Assembly (NCBI GenBank): GCA_021234155.1
Contig: JAJEKV010000005.1
Span: 23,199,584 to 23,263,583 of the forward strand
DNA: 64,000 nucleotides
Reading direction: 5' to 3'
Origin: Isoetes taiwanensis
Taxonomy: Eukaryota; Streptophyta; Lycopodiopsida; Isoetales; Isoetaceae
Shown here: positions 34,326-47,113 of the stretch, piece by piece
Position numbering within the stretch: position 1 is the stretch's first letter
Layout of the letters: each line of letters opens with the position of its first letter
Notes under the pieces: model-generated
Told to the model about the DNA's origin: nothing
Seen by the model: only the letters and a program-made list of their open reading frames with translations
Database searches by the model: none
Program-made: the position numbers and the translations under genes

Positions 34326-35228
34326 CGCCTACTCTGCCTCCCCATTTAAATAGTCAAAGTATCGTGTAGCATTTGATTTTATCACGTGGATTATATTATC
34401 TGTCTAAAATTGACGGAAAAAAGACATAGTCTCGCCTTTTTTTTTCCATTGAGTTAGTTTTAAGTCAAATCATTTTTATTTGTCAAAAGTTTAATTCCAG
34501 TTGGAGAAGAGTTGTTGGTTGTCTTACCGCGTAGGCGTTATAAAAGCATCAACTTTTGTGTACTAGTGCGCACGCACATTTAAAACAATTATTTAAAGTG
34601 TCGAAACCAATTTCTTACATTCAATTAGTCAATTATTAAACATCTACACTTGTATGAGAAAAATTTTTGTAATGATGAACATCACACAATTAAGGCAAGG
34701 ATTATCATATATTATGTTGGTACCTTGCTCACATTTCCACGACAATTGCTAGCAAAAGTATGGCATCGAATAAAAAAAATTGCTTAAGAACTTTGGTATG
34801 CTAAATTAAGCTTACAGGTGGAAAAAAGAGGTAACTAGAATTATATAAGTAGCTAGGTGGAAAAAAGAGGTAACTAGAATTATATAAGTAGCTAATCGTA
34901 GTTGGAATTATCTTGAAGGCTTAGAGAATACGTGAAGGTCTATGTTGATTAACTTTTTTCCCTTTATGTTCCCTCTTTTCCAAAGGGAGGGTTAGTGGGA
35001 ATCTTTTTTTCAACTTCCTTTCTTTATTTCCATGATTGAAATTTAGAACATTCAAGATATATATATGGTCGTTATTCCTTAAGTTAGGAGGGTGTCTTGC
35101 TCTTTTCATCTAGGAATAGACGACCATAGATAGTAATTGTAGTAGCACAATGTCATGGATTCTAACGAATTATCTTCCCGAGTATTGCAAAGTAGTTTAT
35201 AGTTGCTCTGTGAATTGATTTAATAAGA
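34326..35228. other. Upstream region of the permease gene
   Basis: Likely promoter and intergenic DNA of the leftward-transcribed permease. It contains a perfect ~39-bp tandem duplication (AGGTGGAAAAAAGAGGTAAC unit) at about 34816-34893. No other gene. Confidence 0.45.
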
Positions 35229-35268
35229 ACTAGTTATGGTGCCCAGCGTTGCCGAGCTTTAGCAACAC
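35229..35268 (-). mobile_element. Helitron 3' terminus, reverse orientation
   Basis: On the minus strand: GCTAAAGCTCGGCAACGCTG, GGC, ACCATA, then CTAGT ending at 35229 with T beyond. Same family as 557-585; the hairpin keeps pairing partly through G-T pairs. Termini only, no Rep/helicase gene. Confidence 0.65.
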
Positions 35269-35284
35269 CGTGGTATATTGGAGT

Positions 35285-35444
35285 TACAAAGGACTATTGA
35301 TTTTTTTTTTTTGGAGGGATAAAAAATAGACTTTATTTACTTTAAGGGAACGATACACAGCCACATGGCATGGGTGCACCCATCTGCAAATGTGAGATGA
35401 GGATAGCTACATGGCTCCTTCTTGCACTACAAAGGACTATTGAT
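35285..35444 (-). mobile_element. Small retroposon with poly(A) and 17-bp target duplication
   Basis: A perfect 17-bp direct repeat TACAAAGGACTATTGAT (35285-35301 and 35428-35444) flanks a 126-bp insert. On the minus strand the insert ends in AAATAAAGTC.. and a run of about a dozen A. This is the signature of target-primed reverse transcription: a SINE or severely truncated LINE 3' end. No coding sequence. Confidence 0.8.
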
Positions 35445-36102
35445 ATTTGAATGGGTGCATTAAACTAGTTAAGATGCAATATTATCTTTTGTAGTTGTGT
35501 GCAACAAACATAGGTGTTGTATTTATGCCCTCTGTGATGATGTACATATGTGCTTGCATGAAAAGTCTCCTAGAGAAATCAACAATGCATCTTGTGCTAA
35601 AAAGTATTTAGCATGCACAAAAAGCTAATAGGATAGACAACCATTGATGTTTTCAAATGCACCCGTTTGGTGGTGTACAAAGTGTCTTCAATTGCCCTTC
35701 TAGTAATGCTCTTGATAAATTTAGCAAGATATAATTTGAATTGTTGTCTCCACCAATAAATGTACAATATGTTTGTCACATTATTGTACAATATAATCTA
35801 CAACAAAAAGAATAATGATAGCAATGTAAAAGGCACAAATAAATTGCAAAAATTGCACATTATTGCTCCAATTGCTAAATTTTTACCTGACAACATTATC
35901 GCAATCACAACATTATTGCAGATGTGTCTGTTGTGCAAGACCTTCCCCTATTAAACGAACTGATCAAATTTTGCCCTGTAGTTTGCAAAGACGAAGCAAA
36001 GTTATAACTTTATAAGAAGGAGACACATGAACTTGTGAACTCCAAAATAAAACAACCCAAAATAATTGATCCTAATCCAACATACAACATATAACAACCA
36101 AC
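35445..36102. other. AT-rich stretch, no supported gene
   Basis: Short ORFs only; nothing recognised. Confidence 0.4.
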
Positions 36103-36259
36103 GTCACCCCTCCTGTGAATATGCACCCAAACCAAAGGGGGTTTCAGGGGGTTTTTAATTTTAGATTGTTAAATGTAATGGTTTGTGTTAATTAATGTTG
36201 ATGGTAGTCATATGTTGGTTGTTATATAAAAAAAAATTTTACGCCCTTCGGGCCCTAAC
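36103..36259 (+). repeat. ~157-bp dispersed repeat, copy A
   Basis: Starts GTCACCCCTCCTGTGAATAT, passes ACCAAAGGGGGTTT, and ends with CGCCCTTCGGGCCCTAAC, a small hairpin. The inverted copy is at 62111-62276. Family unknown; a non-autonomous element terminus is likely. Confidence 0.65.
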
Positions 36260-38119
36260 AAAAGGGAGAAAAAAAGAGGAGAAAATGTTAAAGTCATCGT
36301 AGGATCATACGAACGAATAAAAAACTCAGGATGAATAAACAAATGCCAAATAGGAGTACCAAAGGTAAAAATAAAAGTTTCTAAGAAGCTGCAAGTTTTT
36401 TCTTGAGAGCAAGATATTTATATTTTATTAATAATATAATATGTGTAAACACATTTATTTATGGCTCCAAAGCCAAATAGCCTAAACAGTTTCACACGAT
36501 TTTCCCAAACAATCAGGCTAAAACGTGAACAAGACCACACTGCCACAAACAACCCAAGCTCTCCACAACCACATAGTATCGCTCAAGCTAAAGCATGCCA
36601 TGCTTGAGCTGCCTCCTTTGTACACCCTTAAGTAACCCCGAAACATTTCACACAAAGGTGACTGCTCAAGAACAAGAAGCTAAATATATCTTAAGTCCAT
36701 TAAACCATTAGATAAGCCACTGCAATAATAGCTCCCTTGGATGCTAGATAAATAAATCCAGTGCCCTCTTCTTGCTGTACCCACCCTGTAGCAAATAGAA
36801 CCATGACATACCCCAAGCTAAACTTAGTGCATCAGTGAACATGGGTAATAGGACTGTACAAAACTCGCTCATGCTTGCCCCAACTAGATACCAATGCAAG
36901 AACACTCTACTTTGAAAGAAAGAATCTGTTTCATGTCTAGAATAAAACTCAGCCAACTGATAGTGCCCATACCTTCCCCAAAATGAAAACGAATCAGAAT
37001 ACCCTTGAGTTCCTGGCTGCAATGAGTGCAGCATCCCTGACTGCAATGAGTGCAGCCTTCCTGACTATAGTGGGTGCAGCCATCTACCAGGCTCCAGCAT
37101 AATCCCCTAAACCTGAGAAATCTGACTAGAAATACCACTTTGATCTGTTATTATGCTAGATATAGAAAGGAGAAGGCATACCACTTTGATTGAGGTTTAT
37201 CCATGGCTATCCATTCTAGTTAAGTGGCAGAAGAAGAAACAAGTAGTTGTTCTGATCATAAATCCTGCGCTGAAGATCTTCTTCAGAAGCTAAGGCGAGC
37301 TCCAAAGAAAGAGCCATTTACCACAAGATTAGAAGCGCATAGCAACCAACTCTCAACTCTGCAAGAAAACAACGGAATGTGCAAGCCAGTGGCCTAGCAT
37401 TGACCCCTCTTCCAACAAGCAAGGAAGGATGGATTTGTTGCACGAGATGGGCGGCCGCCTGCCGCCGCCCTAGCCACTACTTAAACCTAACATCCCCACT
37501 AAAGCAATCAGTTTCGGAATCACTCTTGTTTCCCTTGGCAATCTGCCATAGCCACTAGTTTCGGAACGGGGGCTTTCTCTTCTCGCGCTACACAACACAA
37601 AAACGATGGCCAACAAAAACCCTAAATAAAAGGGTTCTATGGTTGAATAGTAGATATCAAAAAAGCATTGTGGTCCAGCCTGTGACATATAGATAAATTT
37701 AATCACGGCCATACAATTCTACCTCTCATCAAAAATCAACGGCCAAAAAATGGAGCACTCTAGAAATACTATTTAGTACACCTAGTTGAATACGGCAACA
37801 AAATCATAGAAAAACCTTAGTAAATATCGTACAAAAACACAAAAGAAACCCCCTGTTATTATGCTAGATATTCCTAACAAAGTCCAATTTAAGACAAAAA
37901 ATAAATTCATGCAAGCAGCATAATATTATTTAACGGGAAAGGTGTTCCGCAAACACCAAAGCCATTACGTAGCACAAAAGAAAAATAAACTATTTTGATA
38001 TCAGAGGTTTAGGGCTTTCCTCAACGCAGTTCTCATATGGAGGGAGCTTTTTCCACGCCATGCAGAAACTGCATGCATCCTCGACTTGCAAACATTCAAC
38101 TTAATTTCAAAAGCCTGCA
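36260..38119. other. Non-coding stretch, possible L1 3' end and a 25-bp tandem repeat
   Basis: On the minus strand at about 36397-36480, TAATAAAATATAAATATCTT after ACACATATTATATTATT and a final A-rich run resembles the 3'UTR of plant L1-type LINEs, but no coding part is seen. At 37011-37083 a ~25-bp unit (CCTGACTGCAATGAGTGCAG) is repeated three times. No gene supported. Confidence 0.35.
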
Positions 38120-39731
38120 TGTGACGTCCCCTACTTCTTATACGATGCACACATCGTATCAGAAGGCGGAGCATTCCCCCTGATAGCCAAACTGGCAGGG
38201 GCCATCCACCTGACACCACTCCTAGTGGAATGAGCCAGCAAGGGAAGAGTGGATGTGTCATTCACCCGTCTCCCTTCGGGTCGACCTAGCTGCGGAATTG
38301 TGAATAAACATGAGCACATAATAACAATATATCAATACAATCACTTCGAAGGGTGAACACGTCATAATCATCACATATACAACAACATCAATATGAACAA
38401 TAACAACAAAGGGGAATCCTACCCAGGGCTCAGACTCAAAGGGGGTACGACTGACGGCTTGGGCCTCCAGAAGTCATTGCAGACAGAATTCATGGCAAAT
38501 GGATTTGGCTGGCATAAGAACATGGCTGAGGGTAGTCCACTCCATCCGCCCCTCCCGTGCACACTTTGCAGAGTAGGTTGAAAAGTATTGGGACCTGACC
38601 GTAGCCTGCCGGGTGCATAGCCAAAGGGGCTACTGCTGGGTTGCATCTCCCCAGTCCCGATGAGGCAGGAGGAGAGTCACCTCCCCTCCAGAGGCATCCA
38701 TGCCCATCACAGGCGGCTAGAGGGCCACTGCCCGTATTCGACTTGAACCTCATTGAAGGTGACGCATCACCCAAGAGGCGTCGAGCTCATGCCTTGCCCA
38801 CACTCAGTGACAAGCCATTAAGCCTAGCCCGCTTAGACCCCCGGTAGGCTTTACACACCAAAGGGGTCAATCCGTGATGGGACAAGTTCCTCCTTGTCAA
38901 CCGGTCTAGCCCCGCCACCCACAACCAGGTGGGCTCCTGTGCACGGGCCGCATGTAATTGGGAACTAGTAGGCTATCTAGGATCATCTGCTACACAGGCT
39001 TTAGGCCTCTACCCCCTTCCCAATACATGGAGGTCACAGAGTGAAATACCAACATCATCACAGAACTGAAATGAAGAATAACATCTAATCTATCTATCTA
39101 AACATCTAGAGTTAGGTTCCTTTGTTAGAGCTTATGATCTCGGGATCTGTAAGGCCTCTAAGGCTGAACTAACATGCTAAACCAGCTTATTGCCTCACCA
39201 AAAGGAGGCTTTTCACAACAGAATGACTATTTACCTGGCACTTGACCTGCTCCAGATCCTCGGAATGCGTCCATGCCCCTGATCTTGCTGAAGACTGCTG
39301 CTACTCGAAGATATGTTATGCAAAGGCGGCTTTTCAGAGCCTGGCAATGCGAATTAGGGTCTTGGCTTGGTCGGAATGGCTCAAGAGAACCCTAAATGCG
39401 AGAGAAGGAAAGGAGCTCAAGGAAAACCCTAAATGTGAAAGAAGAAAAAGGGTTTAGGGTATAAGGGGAGAGCCCTTATATAGAAACCCTTAGGGTTAGG
39501 TTAGACATTGGCCAAATGGGGTTTAGCCATTTGGCAATGGGGTCCATGGGGTTTATAATTGTGTATGTTTATTAAACATGCACAACATTCGAGGTTGCCC
39601 CCCTAGGTGCAACTCTTGCCCCCTAGGTGCAACCCTTTATGGCTTCCAAGTACATGTCATTTGTGACATGTATGTGTGATGTGGCAGTATAATATACGTA
39701 TTCGGATAGTATATTATGCTGGAACGTCACA
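38120..39731 (-). mobile_element. Chromovirus LTR A (1612 bp)
   Basis: TGTGACGTCCCC (38120) to GGAACGTCACA (39731) on the plus strand. Large parts match the LTRs at 47388 and 58331, for example CATTGCAGACAGAATTCATG, GATTTGGCTGGCATAAGA and TGCACACTTTGCAGAGTAGG. It is followed on the plus side by TTCTCCCCACCTTG, which is the polypurine tract AAGGTGGGGAGAA of a minus-strand element, so this is a 3' LTR. Terminal hairpins: CTTCTtATACGATG/CATCGTATcAGAAG at the left end and AGtATAATATAC/GTATATTATgCT at the right end. Confidence 0.75.
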
Positions 39732-41162
39732 TTCTCCCCACCTTGACTTGATGCTGACCTCAGCATCACGCGTCCCCCACCTTGAACTAGAATGGATTGA
39801 AGCATACGAGCAAACCGGGAGTGAGAGGCTCGAAAAGCCGGGCGGCTTTGGGAGGTGGGGGTACTTATATATACCCCATAATTTGGGCGGTAATTTAGGG
39901 TGGGAATAATTTGTAATTATTGCTTCCCGCCCACCGAACCTCCAGGGCAGGTAGGTAAGGAAAATGCTGAACTTATACCTTGATGACACGTCTGTACGCG
40001 CTCGCATTTTGATTGGCCGCGCGATTTCCACTGTGGCATCGAGTCTGGGACAATAGGTGATCCCACCAAACCTCTAATGAGTAGGGTGTGCGCTTGTGGT
40101 GGGTGCAGCAGTGGCATGGGCTGGAGCAGTTGGGGCTTTAGCAGCAGGGCCCTGAGGGTTTGCAGCACTTGCAGCAGTGTTTGGTGGCCGAAAGATTTGC
40201 ATCTTGCCTCGGATCAGTCCTGCAACTCCTCCCTATTTTTGGACGCACTTGAGCTTGTCTAACTTGGGCATGTGGTCTTCTTGTTGTGCAGGAGTCAGAT
40301 CTCGGTCAACGTACAGGGTGGTCCCCTACAGTTGCCTTCCCTGATGCAGAATGGCTGCTTGCTCTTGTGCATTCCCAACCTTGACTATGGCTACCTGGGG
40401 GCGATTAAGATGCTGGGCTCCATGGCGGCTTGCTCTGGCAATATGTGTATAGGTGTATGGAACGATATCCGAGGAAGGATGTGCGTCTGAAGCCAGTAGA
40501 TGAGGTTCTCTCTTGCCTCCTCTACCAGGCCGCGCACCCTTAGATTGTGGCTTCTTCGTCTCCATTATTGGAGCTCTCTGATGGTCCAATTGATGCTGGC
40601 TGCCGTGGCAGGTGTTGCTTGCGGCTGGCGTGGCATTGGCTGTGGTCTGCGCTGGGACGGTGATGGTATTGGGAGGCTTGGTGGTGTAGCCTTATGTGAC
40701 CTTGACTGGCGTTGTGCAGGCTGCCAGGCGTGTGGCACTGTCTTGGCCTGTGCATTAGCCTCTCCTTTTTGGAGCTGGGAGCTGAGCTCCTGTTAGACTC
40801 ATTGTTGTCTTGCCAAGGTCAACCACTATAAGCCAACCTGAGTCTATGCTCAAATTGGGGTTAAAACCTCTATATCACTTGAGGTGATTAGTCTATACAA
40901 ACAAAATTCAAAAAAATAGTTCAAAACTTCAAGATCTCATACCTTTTACATTTCTGAAAAGTGGGAGCTTCACTCAAATCGATATAGCAGTGAGAAATAT
41001 ATTGATTTTTTTGGTCAAATTGTTGAGACTGGTATAGGAAAGTTGTGGGAATCTAATGGTACCATTCTTGATCAAGTCAAAGTCCAAATTTGGGAAATAT
41101 TCGAGCTCAAGATAAAAAATTGGTCAATGAAAGTCAAACTGTAAAACACTTCAGCAATCACT
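39732..41162 (-). mobile_element. Internal remnant with ORF1/gag-like fragment
   Basis: Begins (minus sense) at the polypurine tract of LTR A. The minus strand between about 40800 and 40180 has Pro/Ala/Thr/Gln-rich frames and, around 40322-40240, the motif TTLYVDRDLTPAQQEDHMPK with a following IRGKMQIF. This resembles the short RRM-like or gag-like segment of retroelement ORF1 proteins. Frames are broken by stops. The origin (LTR element gag or LINE ORF1) is unresolved. It joins the truncated LTR E at about 41163. Confidence 0.35.
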
Positions 41163-41515
41163 TGCTATGGACAAAAATAGCAAGTTAGGGTTTCCTTTAC
41201 CTAAATAGACAAGGGTTAGGGCTAGGGTTTCCCATTATCCCTTTAAGCATGTGGGATAATTGGGTATGGCCCACTTGCCTTTATTAACTAGGTGGCATAA
41301 AGTGTCCACATGGGAAAATGTGTACATAGATAAATGTGCACATGGGTAAATGTGCACATTAATAAAATGTACACACCTTGCAAGTTGCCCCCTAGGGTGC
41401 TACCTGCTTGGCTACACGTCGGCGTACACGTCAATCGGGATGGCGTGTACGCGTGACGAGGCAGTACAGTATACATCTTAGGACCATATACTGTGCTGGA
41501 GCGTCACATTCTCCC
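41163..41515 (-). mobile_element. Truncated LTR E (3' LTR of chromovirus copy 1)
   Basis: The last ~350 bp of the family LTR (CTATGGACAAAAATAGCAAG to GGAGCGTCACA), nearly identical to 59560-59899. It is followed by TTCTCCCCACCTTG, the minus-strand polypurine tract (41516-41529). The left ~1.2 kb of this LTR is missing. Confidence 0.7.
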
Positions 41516-42400
41516 CACCTTGAAATGATGTTGTCCGCAGCATCGTGGGTCTCCCACCTTGGAATCTTCCTAACCTGCAATCAACTTGATGCATACAGTA
41601 TTTTACTATTATGCTTACACAATTATTAGGATTACCTTAAGGTAATATTTTTAAAACATTATTACGTCATTACATTATCAAGTAACTTATTAATTCGTAA
41701 CTTCATTAAAACAAGGTACTTATTAGTCTCACTTATTACAATCATTTAGTTTATCAAAATTCAACAGTTCCATATACAATTATGCTTCGAGGTACTCTTC
41801 ATTCCTTGCAACACATTACAACAAAATTTGTGTTGCAAGTCTTCGTAGCTCGACCTCCTTGCCCTCCGGAGCGCTCTATTGGCCTGCAGGTCGACACTAC
41901 ATTAGTACCATTTTAATTATTAATAAAATTATGGTTATAAGGTAACCACCCATATAGTTAACCTAGATGGATGCAAGGCTAATCTCCTGGCGTAGGAAGA
42001 GGATGCTTCTTCCATCGTGGCCGTGGAGACAGCGCCCTATAATGCCTATATGGCGCTCATGCCTACACCTTTAGTTGCCCAGGTGTGGAGGATAGGGTCC
42101 TTCCCGTATTTAGGGCATGAAGGATAGGGTCCTCCCCGTAGGCATTGACTAGAGGTGCTTTCCTATCAATGCATTCCTGAATGACCTCTTATCTCTCGAG
42201 GTCGTCTACTTCCATGGGACAGAAGTAGACTTTTTAATCTACCTTCCAACTCATCCAGCAGAACCGCGGTCATGCCTACATTGACATTACACTACGTCCT
42301 AGAGATCACCGTAGTGGTCTCATCATCGGTAACAACGCATGCAACCCATACCTAGCATAGGCTGCATGCGTAGATTAATCTTAACTACACAAGAATTAAT
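41516..42400 (-). other. 3' internal untranslated region of chromovirus copy 1
   Basis: Between the polypurine tract and the end of pol. No ORF; AT-rich left half, more complex right half (GCATGAAGGATAGGGTCCTC pair near 42080-42130). Confidence 0.6.
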
Positions 42401-43669
42401 CTAAGCACAAATCGACATGCCTGAGCCGATTTCTTCGGAGATGACCTTGCCGTCCCATTGCTCCATAAACTGTGGGTACTGCTTTATTAGATCCTTCTTA
42501 AGTACCCATGTCGCGTCTTCCACCGGCAAGTGTTTCCACTTGACCAAATATTGGAGAAACTCTTATCTCCTTGTTTTCTTGAAAGCTTTATCAAGAATCA
42601 ATTCTGGAACTATTTTCAGCTGCTCTTCTATCATTTCCAACAACTTTGCAGTGTCTAAGACTTCATCTGGATTTGGAGTATGCTTCTTCAACAAACTCAC
42701 GTGGAAGACTTTATGAATCTTTAGGTGTGCTGGTAGGTCCAACTTGTAGGATTGATTACCTACTCTCCTGACTATTCTGAAGGGTCCAGCCCACCTTGGA
42801 GCAAGCTTCTTACAATTTCCGATGCGGAGCTTCGCCTGCTTTACTTTGATCTTGAGCCACACGTCGTCACCAACTTGGAACTCTCTGATTGTCCGATGCT
42901 TGTCGGCGATGCTCTTTTGTCGACTCCTTGCTGCAAGAAGATATCCTCGAACCTCTTCCACCAACTGCTGCATGTCGGCCAACATTTGCTGTGAAACCTC
43001 TACTTTTGACATGAGATTGTGCTAAGTGTCTGGAGTTAGACATTGATAGCCGTAGTTGATCATGAACGGCGACATTTGGGATGATTCCTGCTTGGTGCTA
43101 TTATAAGCGAACTCCACCAAGTGAATAAACTCTTCCCACATACTCTGCTTGTTCCAGACATAGTTTCGTAGCATATCTTCCAAAATTCTATTGGCCCGTT
43201 CTATTTGCCCATCCGTCTGAGGATGATAGGCCGTGCTCATGGATAGTTTCGTCTGAATCGTCGCAAAAAGATCTTGCCAAAAGGCACTCATGAACTTCGG
43301 GTCTCTGTCGGAGATGATCTCTCTCGGCATGCCATGGAGCCTGAAGATTTCTTTGGTGAAAAGCTTCGCTGTATCCATCGCTATGTCGGTGGTCCTGCAA
43401 GGCACAAAATGTGCCATCTTCGACAACTTGTCGACCACAACCATCAAAGCATCCTTCCCTCTTACTGTCCTTGGAAGCCCTGTTATGAAGTCCATGCTGA
43501 TGACCTCCCACTTAGCGTTCGGCACCGCTAAAGGTTCCAAGGCTCCTGGAATTCGAAGCTGCTCTGCCTTCGTTTGCTGACATAGCTGGCACTCTTTGAT
43601 GTGGCGAGCTACCTGCTTCTTCATTCCTGGCCAATAATAGCTGCTGCGCACCTTGAAATATGTCTTCAT
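42401..43669 (-). pseudogene. Chromovirus copy 1: integrase core and C-terminal chromodomain
   Basis: Minus strand. 43669-43022: integrase with HHCC-type zinc region ([10 protein letters not shown]) and DDE core: ISMDFITGLPR, IISDRDPKFMSAFW, and TAYHPQTDGQIERANRILED supplying the final Glu. TAG at 43022-43024 interrupts. 43012-42563: GKSIADKHR-type C-terminal region with VGDDVWLKIK and LAPRWAGPFRIV, then FHVSLLKKH. TAA at 42563-42565 interrupts again, and the same frame continues (42562-42401) as a chromodomain, EFLQYLVKWKHLPVEDATW and a following acidic helix. The chromodomain defines the element as a Ty3/gypsy chromovirus; such domains steer integration to marked chromatin. Confidence 0.85.
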
Positions 43670-46129
43670 AAATCCTGCATGGCCAGCTATTGGACTGTTG
43701 TGGGTGTCGGTGGAGAATCAACTTCCTTACACCTGATGATTCGGGCACACACAACTTGTCTTTATGGTACAACATGTTGCCTTCCTTCTTATAATGTTTG
43801 AAGGCTTCCCGTTCCTTATCTGTTCTAGCCTCCCTAGAGAGGCTTGCCCATACTTCCTTGAAATCACTATCCAATGGCAATGTCTCCTCAATTTTCTTAC
43901 CAAACTCACTCGAAAGAGTTGATATAGCATTACAATGCGTTCTCGTCCCGAATGGTCTCCTAGAAAGGGCATCTGCAACAATATTAAGCTTGCTGGGCTT
44001 ATACACTATGTCAAAATCATACTCCTCAAGGAATTCCATCCACCTCCTTTGCCTTAGGTTGAGGAGTGGTTGGGTAAAAATATATTGAAGGCTCTGGTGA
44101 TCAGTATCTAACTGAAACTTCCTCCCCAGCAAATAATGCCTCCAAATCCTTAGTGCCCTGACAATGGCTAGCAACTCCTGATCATGGGTTGGGTAGCGCG
44201 TCTCAGCGTCGTTCATCTTCCTGGAGTCGTAAGCTACTACCCGCTCTTCCTGCATGAGCACTGCACCTGTGGCTATCTTACTTGCGTCTGTCGCCACAAG
44301 CTTGTCCTTCTCTGGGTCTGGCAAGGTCAAGACGAGGGCGGTTGTCAAAGCTTCCTTCAACAATTCAAGCCCTGCTTGGGCTTTCTTGTGCCAATGATCT
44401 GCCCAATCTTTCACTTTTTCCGCCCTCGTCAAGTCTGTTAGCGGGGCCGCTATCTTTGCAAAGTTCTTCACAAACTTCCTGTAGTACCCTGCTAGGCCAA
44501 GAAAGCTTCTGACCTCATGGACATTCTTTGGTGCCGGCCACTGAATCAGTGCTTCAATCTTGGCAGGATCCGTCGAAATTCCTTCTGCTGAGATCACATG
44601 ACCCATGTATTCCACCCTCTCTGTTGCGAAGTGGCACTTCGACAACTTGGCGTACAACTGGTGCCTCCTCAACTTCTCGAGCACTCTCCTTAGGTGTTGT
44701 ACGTGTTCTTCCTGGGATCTGCTATACACCAGAATATCGTCAAAGAATACTATCACAAAAGTATCCAAGAACTCCCTGAAGATGTCGTTCATGAGCCTCA
44801 TGAACGTTGCTGGGGCATTTGATAAACCAAATGGCATTTTACCGTGAACTCGTAATGCCCATACCTGGTCCTGAAAGCCGTTTTGTGGGCGTCTTCTTCC
44901 TTGATTCTGATTGGATGGTAGCCCGACCTTAGGTCAATTTTGGAGAAGACTTTTGTCCCTTGGAGCTGATCCATCAAGTCATCCGATCTGGGGAGCACAT
45001 ACTTATTCTTGATGGTGTGTTTATTCAACTGCCTGTAATCTATGCACATCCTCAAGCTGCCATCCTTCTTCTTCACAAAAAGAATGGGTGCTTCAAATGG
45101 AGAGACGCTAGGTCTAATGAAGCCTAGGTCGAGCAACTCCTGCAATTGCTTCTTTAGCTCCGTCAGCTCCTGTGTCGTCATTCTGTATGGAGCCTTGCTC
45201 GTTAGCTTCGTTCCTGGTTCGAGTGCTATCTCACACTCGACTCCCCTGTAAGGAGGAAGTTGCTCGATCTCATCTGGGAAGAGATCATGGAACTCCGTGA
45301 TCAACTTAGCTATCTGCTTGGGCAACTTGCTGAGCACCTTGTCTTCCTTGCTTTCTTCTGACTCGGGCTCTTCGGTCTCAAGCTTGAAGATATATGCTAC
45401 CTGCTCGTTCTTTATGCACTTGAGCCGCCGCTTACTAGACATACACTGCATGATGGGCACAACTTCTTTACCTGTGATCTCGATGATCTTGCCGTTGGGC
45501 GCTGTGAGGGTCACCTTCCGCTTTCCACAATCAATGATGGCCCCCGCTGGTCCAAGATACCCCATTCCTATGATCAAGTCATACTTCCCGATACCCATTA
45601 CTTCTGCCCCCATCTGGATGTTAATCCCTGGCAAGTCAATGTCGAAGTTTATCCTCTTGCCTGCCGTTTGTCTTACTGCTCCACTTGCTAACACTACGGG
45701 CCTCGGCTTTGACTTCAATGGTTTCAACTTCAACATCTCTACCATTCTTGGGGACGCAAAGTTGTGGCTACTTCCGGAGTCTATCAAGACTATGAAAGAC
45801 TTGGCCTTGGCCTTTTCTACTGTGGAAATTACCTTATACTGATTCTCTGCTTGTTCTGTATCTATGGCAGCAAAAATGTGACACTCATCCTGAATATAGT
45901 CGCGTGCTGCCTCGCCGTCGTCGTCAGACGGGGTGTCCCATCCACCCAACTCCGCTAGCGCTACGCTCATGACGAAGGGGCAGTTCGCTGTCCTGTGGCC
46001 TGGCTGGAAGCACCTGAAGCAAAGCTGCTTCTCTATACACTTCTGCCTCTTCTCCTTGGGCATTGCTTGCAAAAAGGACCGCACTGCTTTGGAGTAGTTT
46101 GATCCCTCCTGCTTGTCTTTGAAGGACAC
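43512..46129 (-). pseudogene. Chromovirus copy 1: zinc knuckle, protease, RT and RNase H
   Basis: Minus strand, two overlapping frames. Frame one (46129-44798): CCHC knuckle [14 protein letters not shown] (residues 37-50 of the frame), retropepsin [15 protein letters not shown], then RT start [20 protein letters not shown] and [14 protein letters not shown] one-base shift near 44840 moves to frame two (44837-43512): [18 protein letters not shown], the catalytic [28 protein letters not shown], RNase [17 protein letters not shown] and [20 protein letters not shown], ending near the integrase N-terminus where another shift (near 43690) leads into 43669-43022. Catalytic residues are intact; the copy is dead through frameshifts and stops. 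Confidence 0.9.
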
Positions 46130-47051
46130 CTGCTTCTTCTCCTGCTGCTTCCCATAGTTGCCACTATATGGGGCCTTTGCTGGACCCGGGCTAGCTGCTC
46201 TAGAGCTATAGCTTCCTGTTGCATTGCCCTTATCCTGATAATCTGCTGTTTCTGCCCACTGTACTGAGGCCCCGTTCCTTGCAAGCTCACCGCCTTGGAT
46301 TCTACTTCTGACATGATTGCTCTTACCAACTTCCTTATCTCATCATTTAACCCTTCGATGTATCCTTCCACTGCGTGCCTTTCGCTCAACTTGGGCGCAT
46401 ACAATCTGAGCTTCATGAACTCCTCTGTGTACTTTTGCACAGACCTGTTGCCCTGCTGCAATCGGTGAAACTGCTGCATCATGTGACACTTATGTTCTCG
46501 TGGTACATAATGGCGCTTGAAAGCCTTAGCAAACTTCTTGAACCTACAACTGTCCCTGTTCAAGCCATGGGCCTTGGCATAGCCCTTCCACCAAATGCGT
46601 GCTGCTCCCTTAAGGTTGGCTGTTGCCACCCTGCCTTTGTCCTTGTCCTTCATGCTATAAGCGTTACCATACTCACTCATCTCATCTAGCCAAGCTTCTG
46701 TTTCCATGCCTGATCTGCTGTCTCCTGAGAATTGCTCGAGTTTTCTGGCCTTCCACACATTACCCAGTGCCGAATCTACCTTCTTTTGATAGTCTGAGTC
46801 TTTGTGTCTCTGTGTCTGCCATCTCTACGGTCTTGGACCTGTTCCACCTCTTCCTCGGAATCGGAGTCCAAATCCGAGCTTGAGTCGGAGGATTCCGTGC
46901 TGGGGGACCTCCTTCTCTTGCTCTTCCTCTTGTCCTTTCCAGCCTTTCGAGGTGGTGCCTCTGGCAACTGGACGTTGTCGTTTGGGCCAACTCCTGCTTG
47001 TGCTGCCAAGAAAGCCTTTATTTTCTCAAGGTCTGTTCTTATCTGCGACAT
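46033..47051 (-). pseudogene. Chromovirus copy 1: gag
   Basis: Starts MSQIRTDLEKIKAFLAAQAG (47051), with a Ser/Asp/Glu-rich basic-acidic linker (RRSPSTESSDSSSDLDSDSE). A frameshift near 46770 leads to the capsid-like part (46758-46033): KLEQFSGDSRSGMETEAWLD, AARIWWKGYAKA, FKRHYVPREHKCHMMQQFHR, LQQGNRSVQKYTEEFMKLR. This is the Retrotrans_gag region. A further shift joins the CCHC frame at 46129. Unlike copy 2, only ~340 bp separate gag from the primer-binding site here. Confidence 0.85.
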
Positions 47052-47113
47052 TTCCTCCTCAGGAGCATCTTACCTTATTAAAATTCATCAAGTCTTAAGG
47101 TGATTATGGCCAA

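Noticed and set aside
36242-36259. Helitron 3' end (hairpin then CTAA)
   Set aside because: The hairpin and CTRR are only one base apart, and the inverted copy at 62111 does not show a consistent CTRRT terminus; left as an unclassified repeat.
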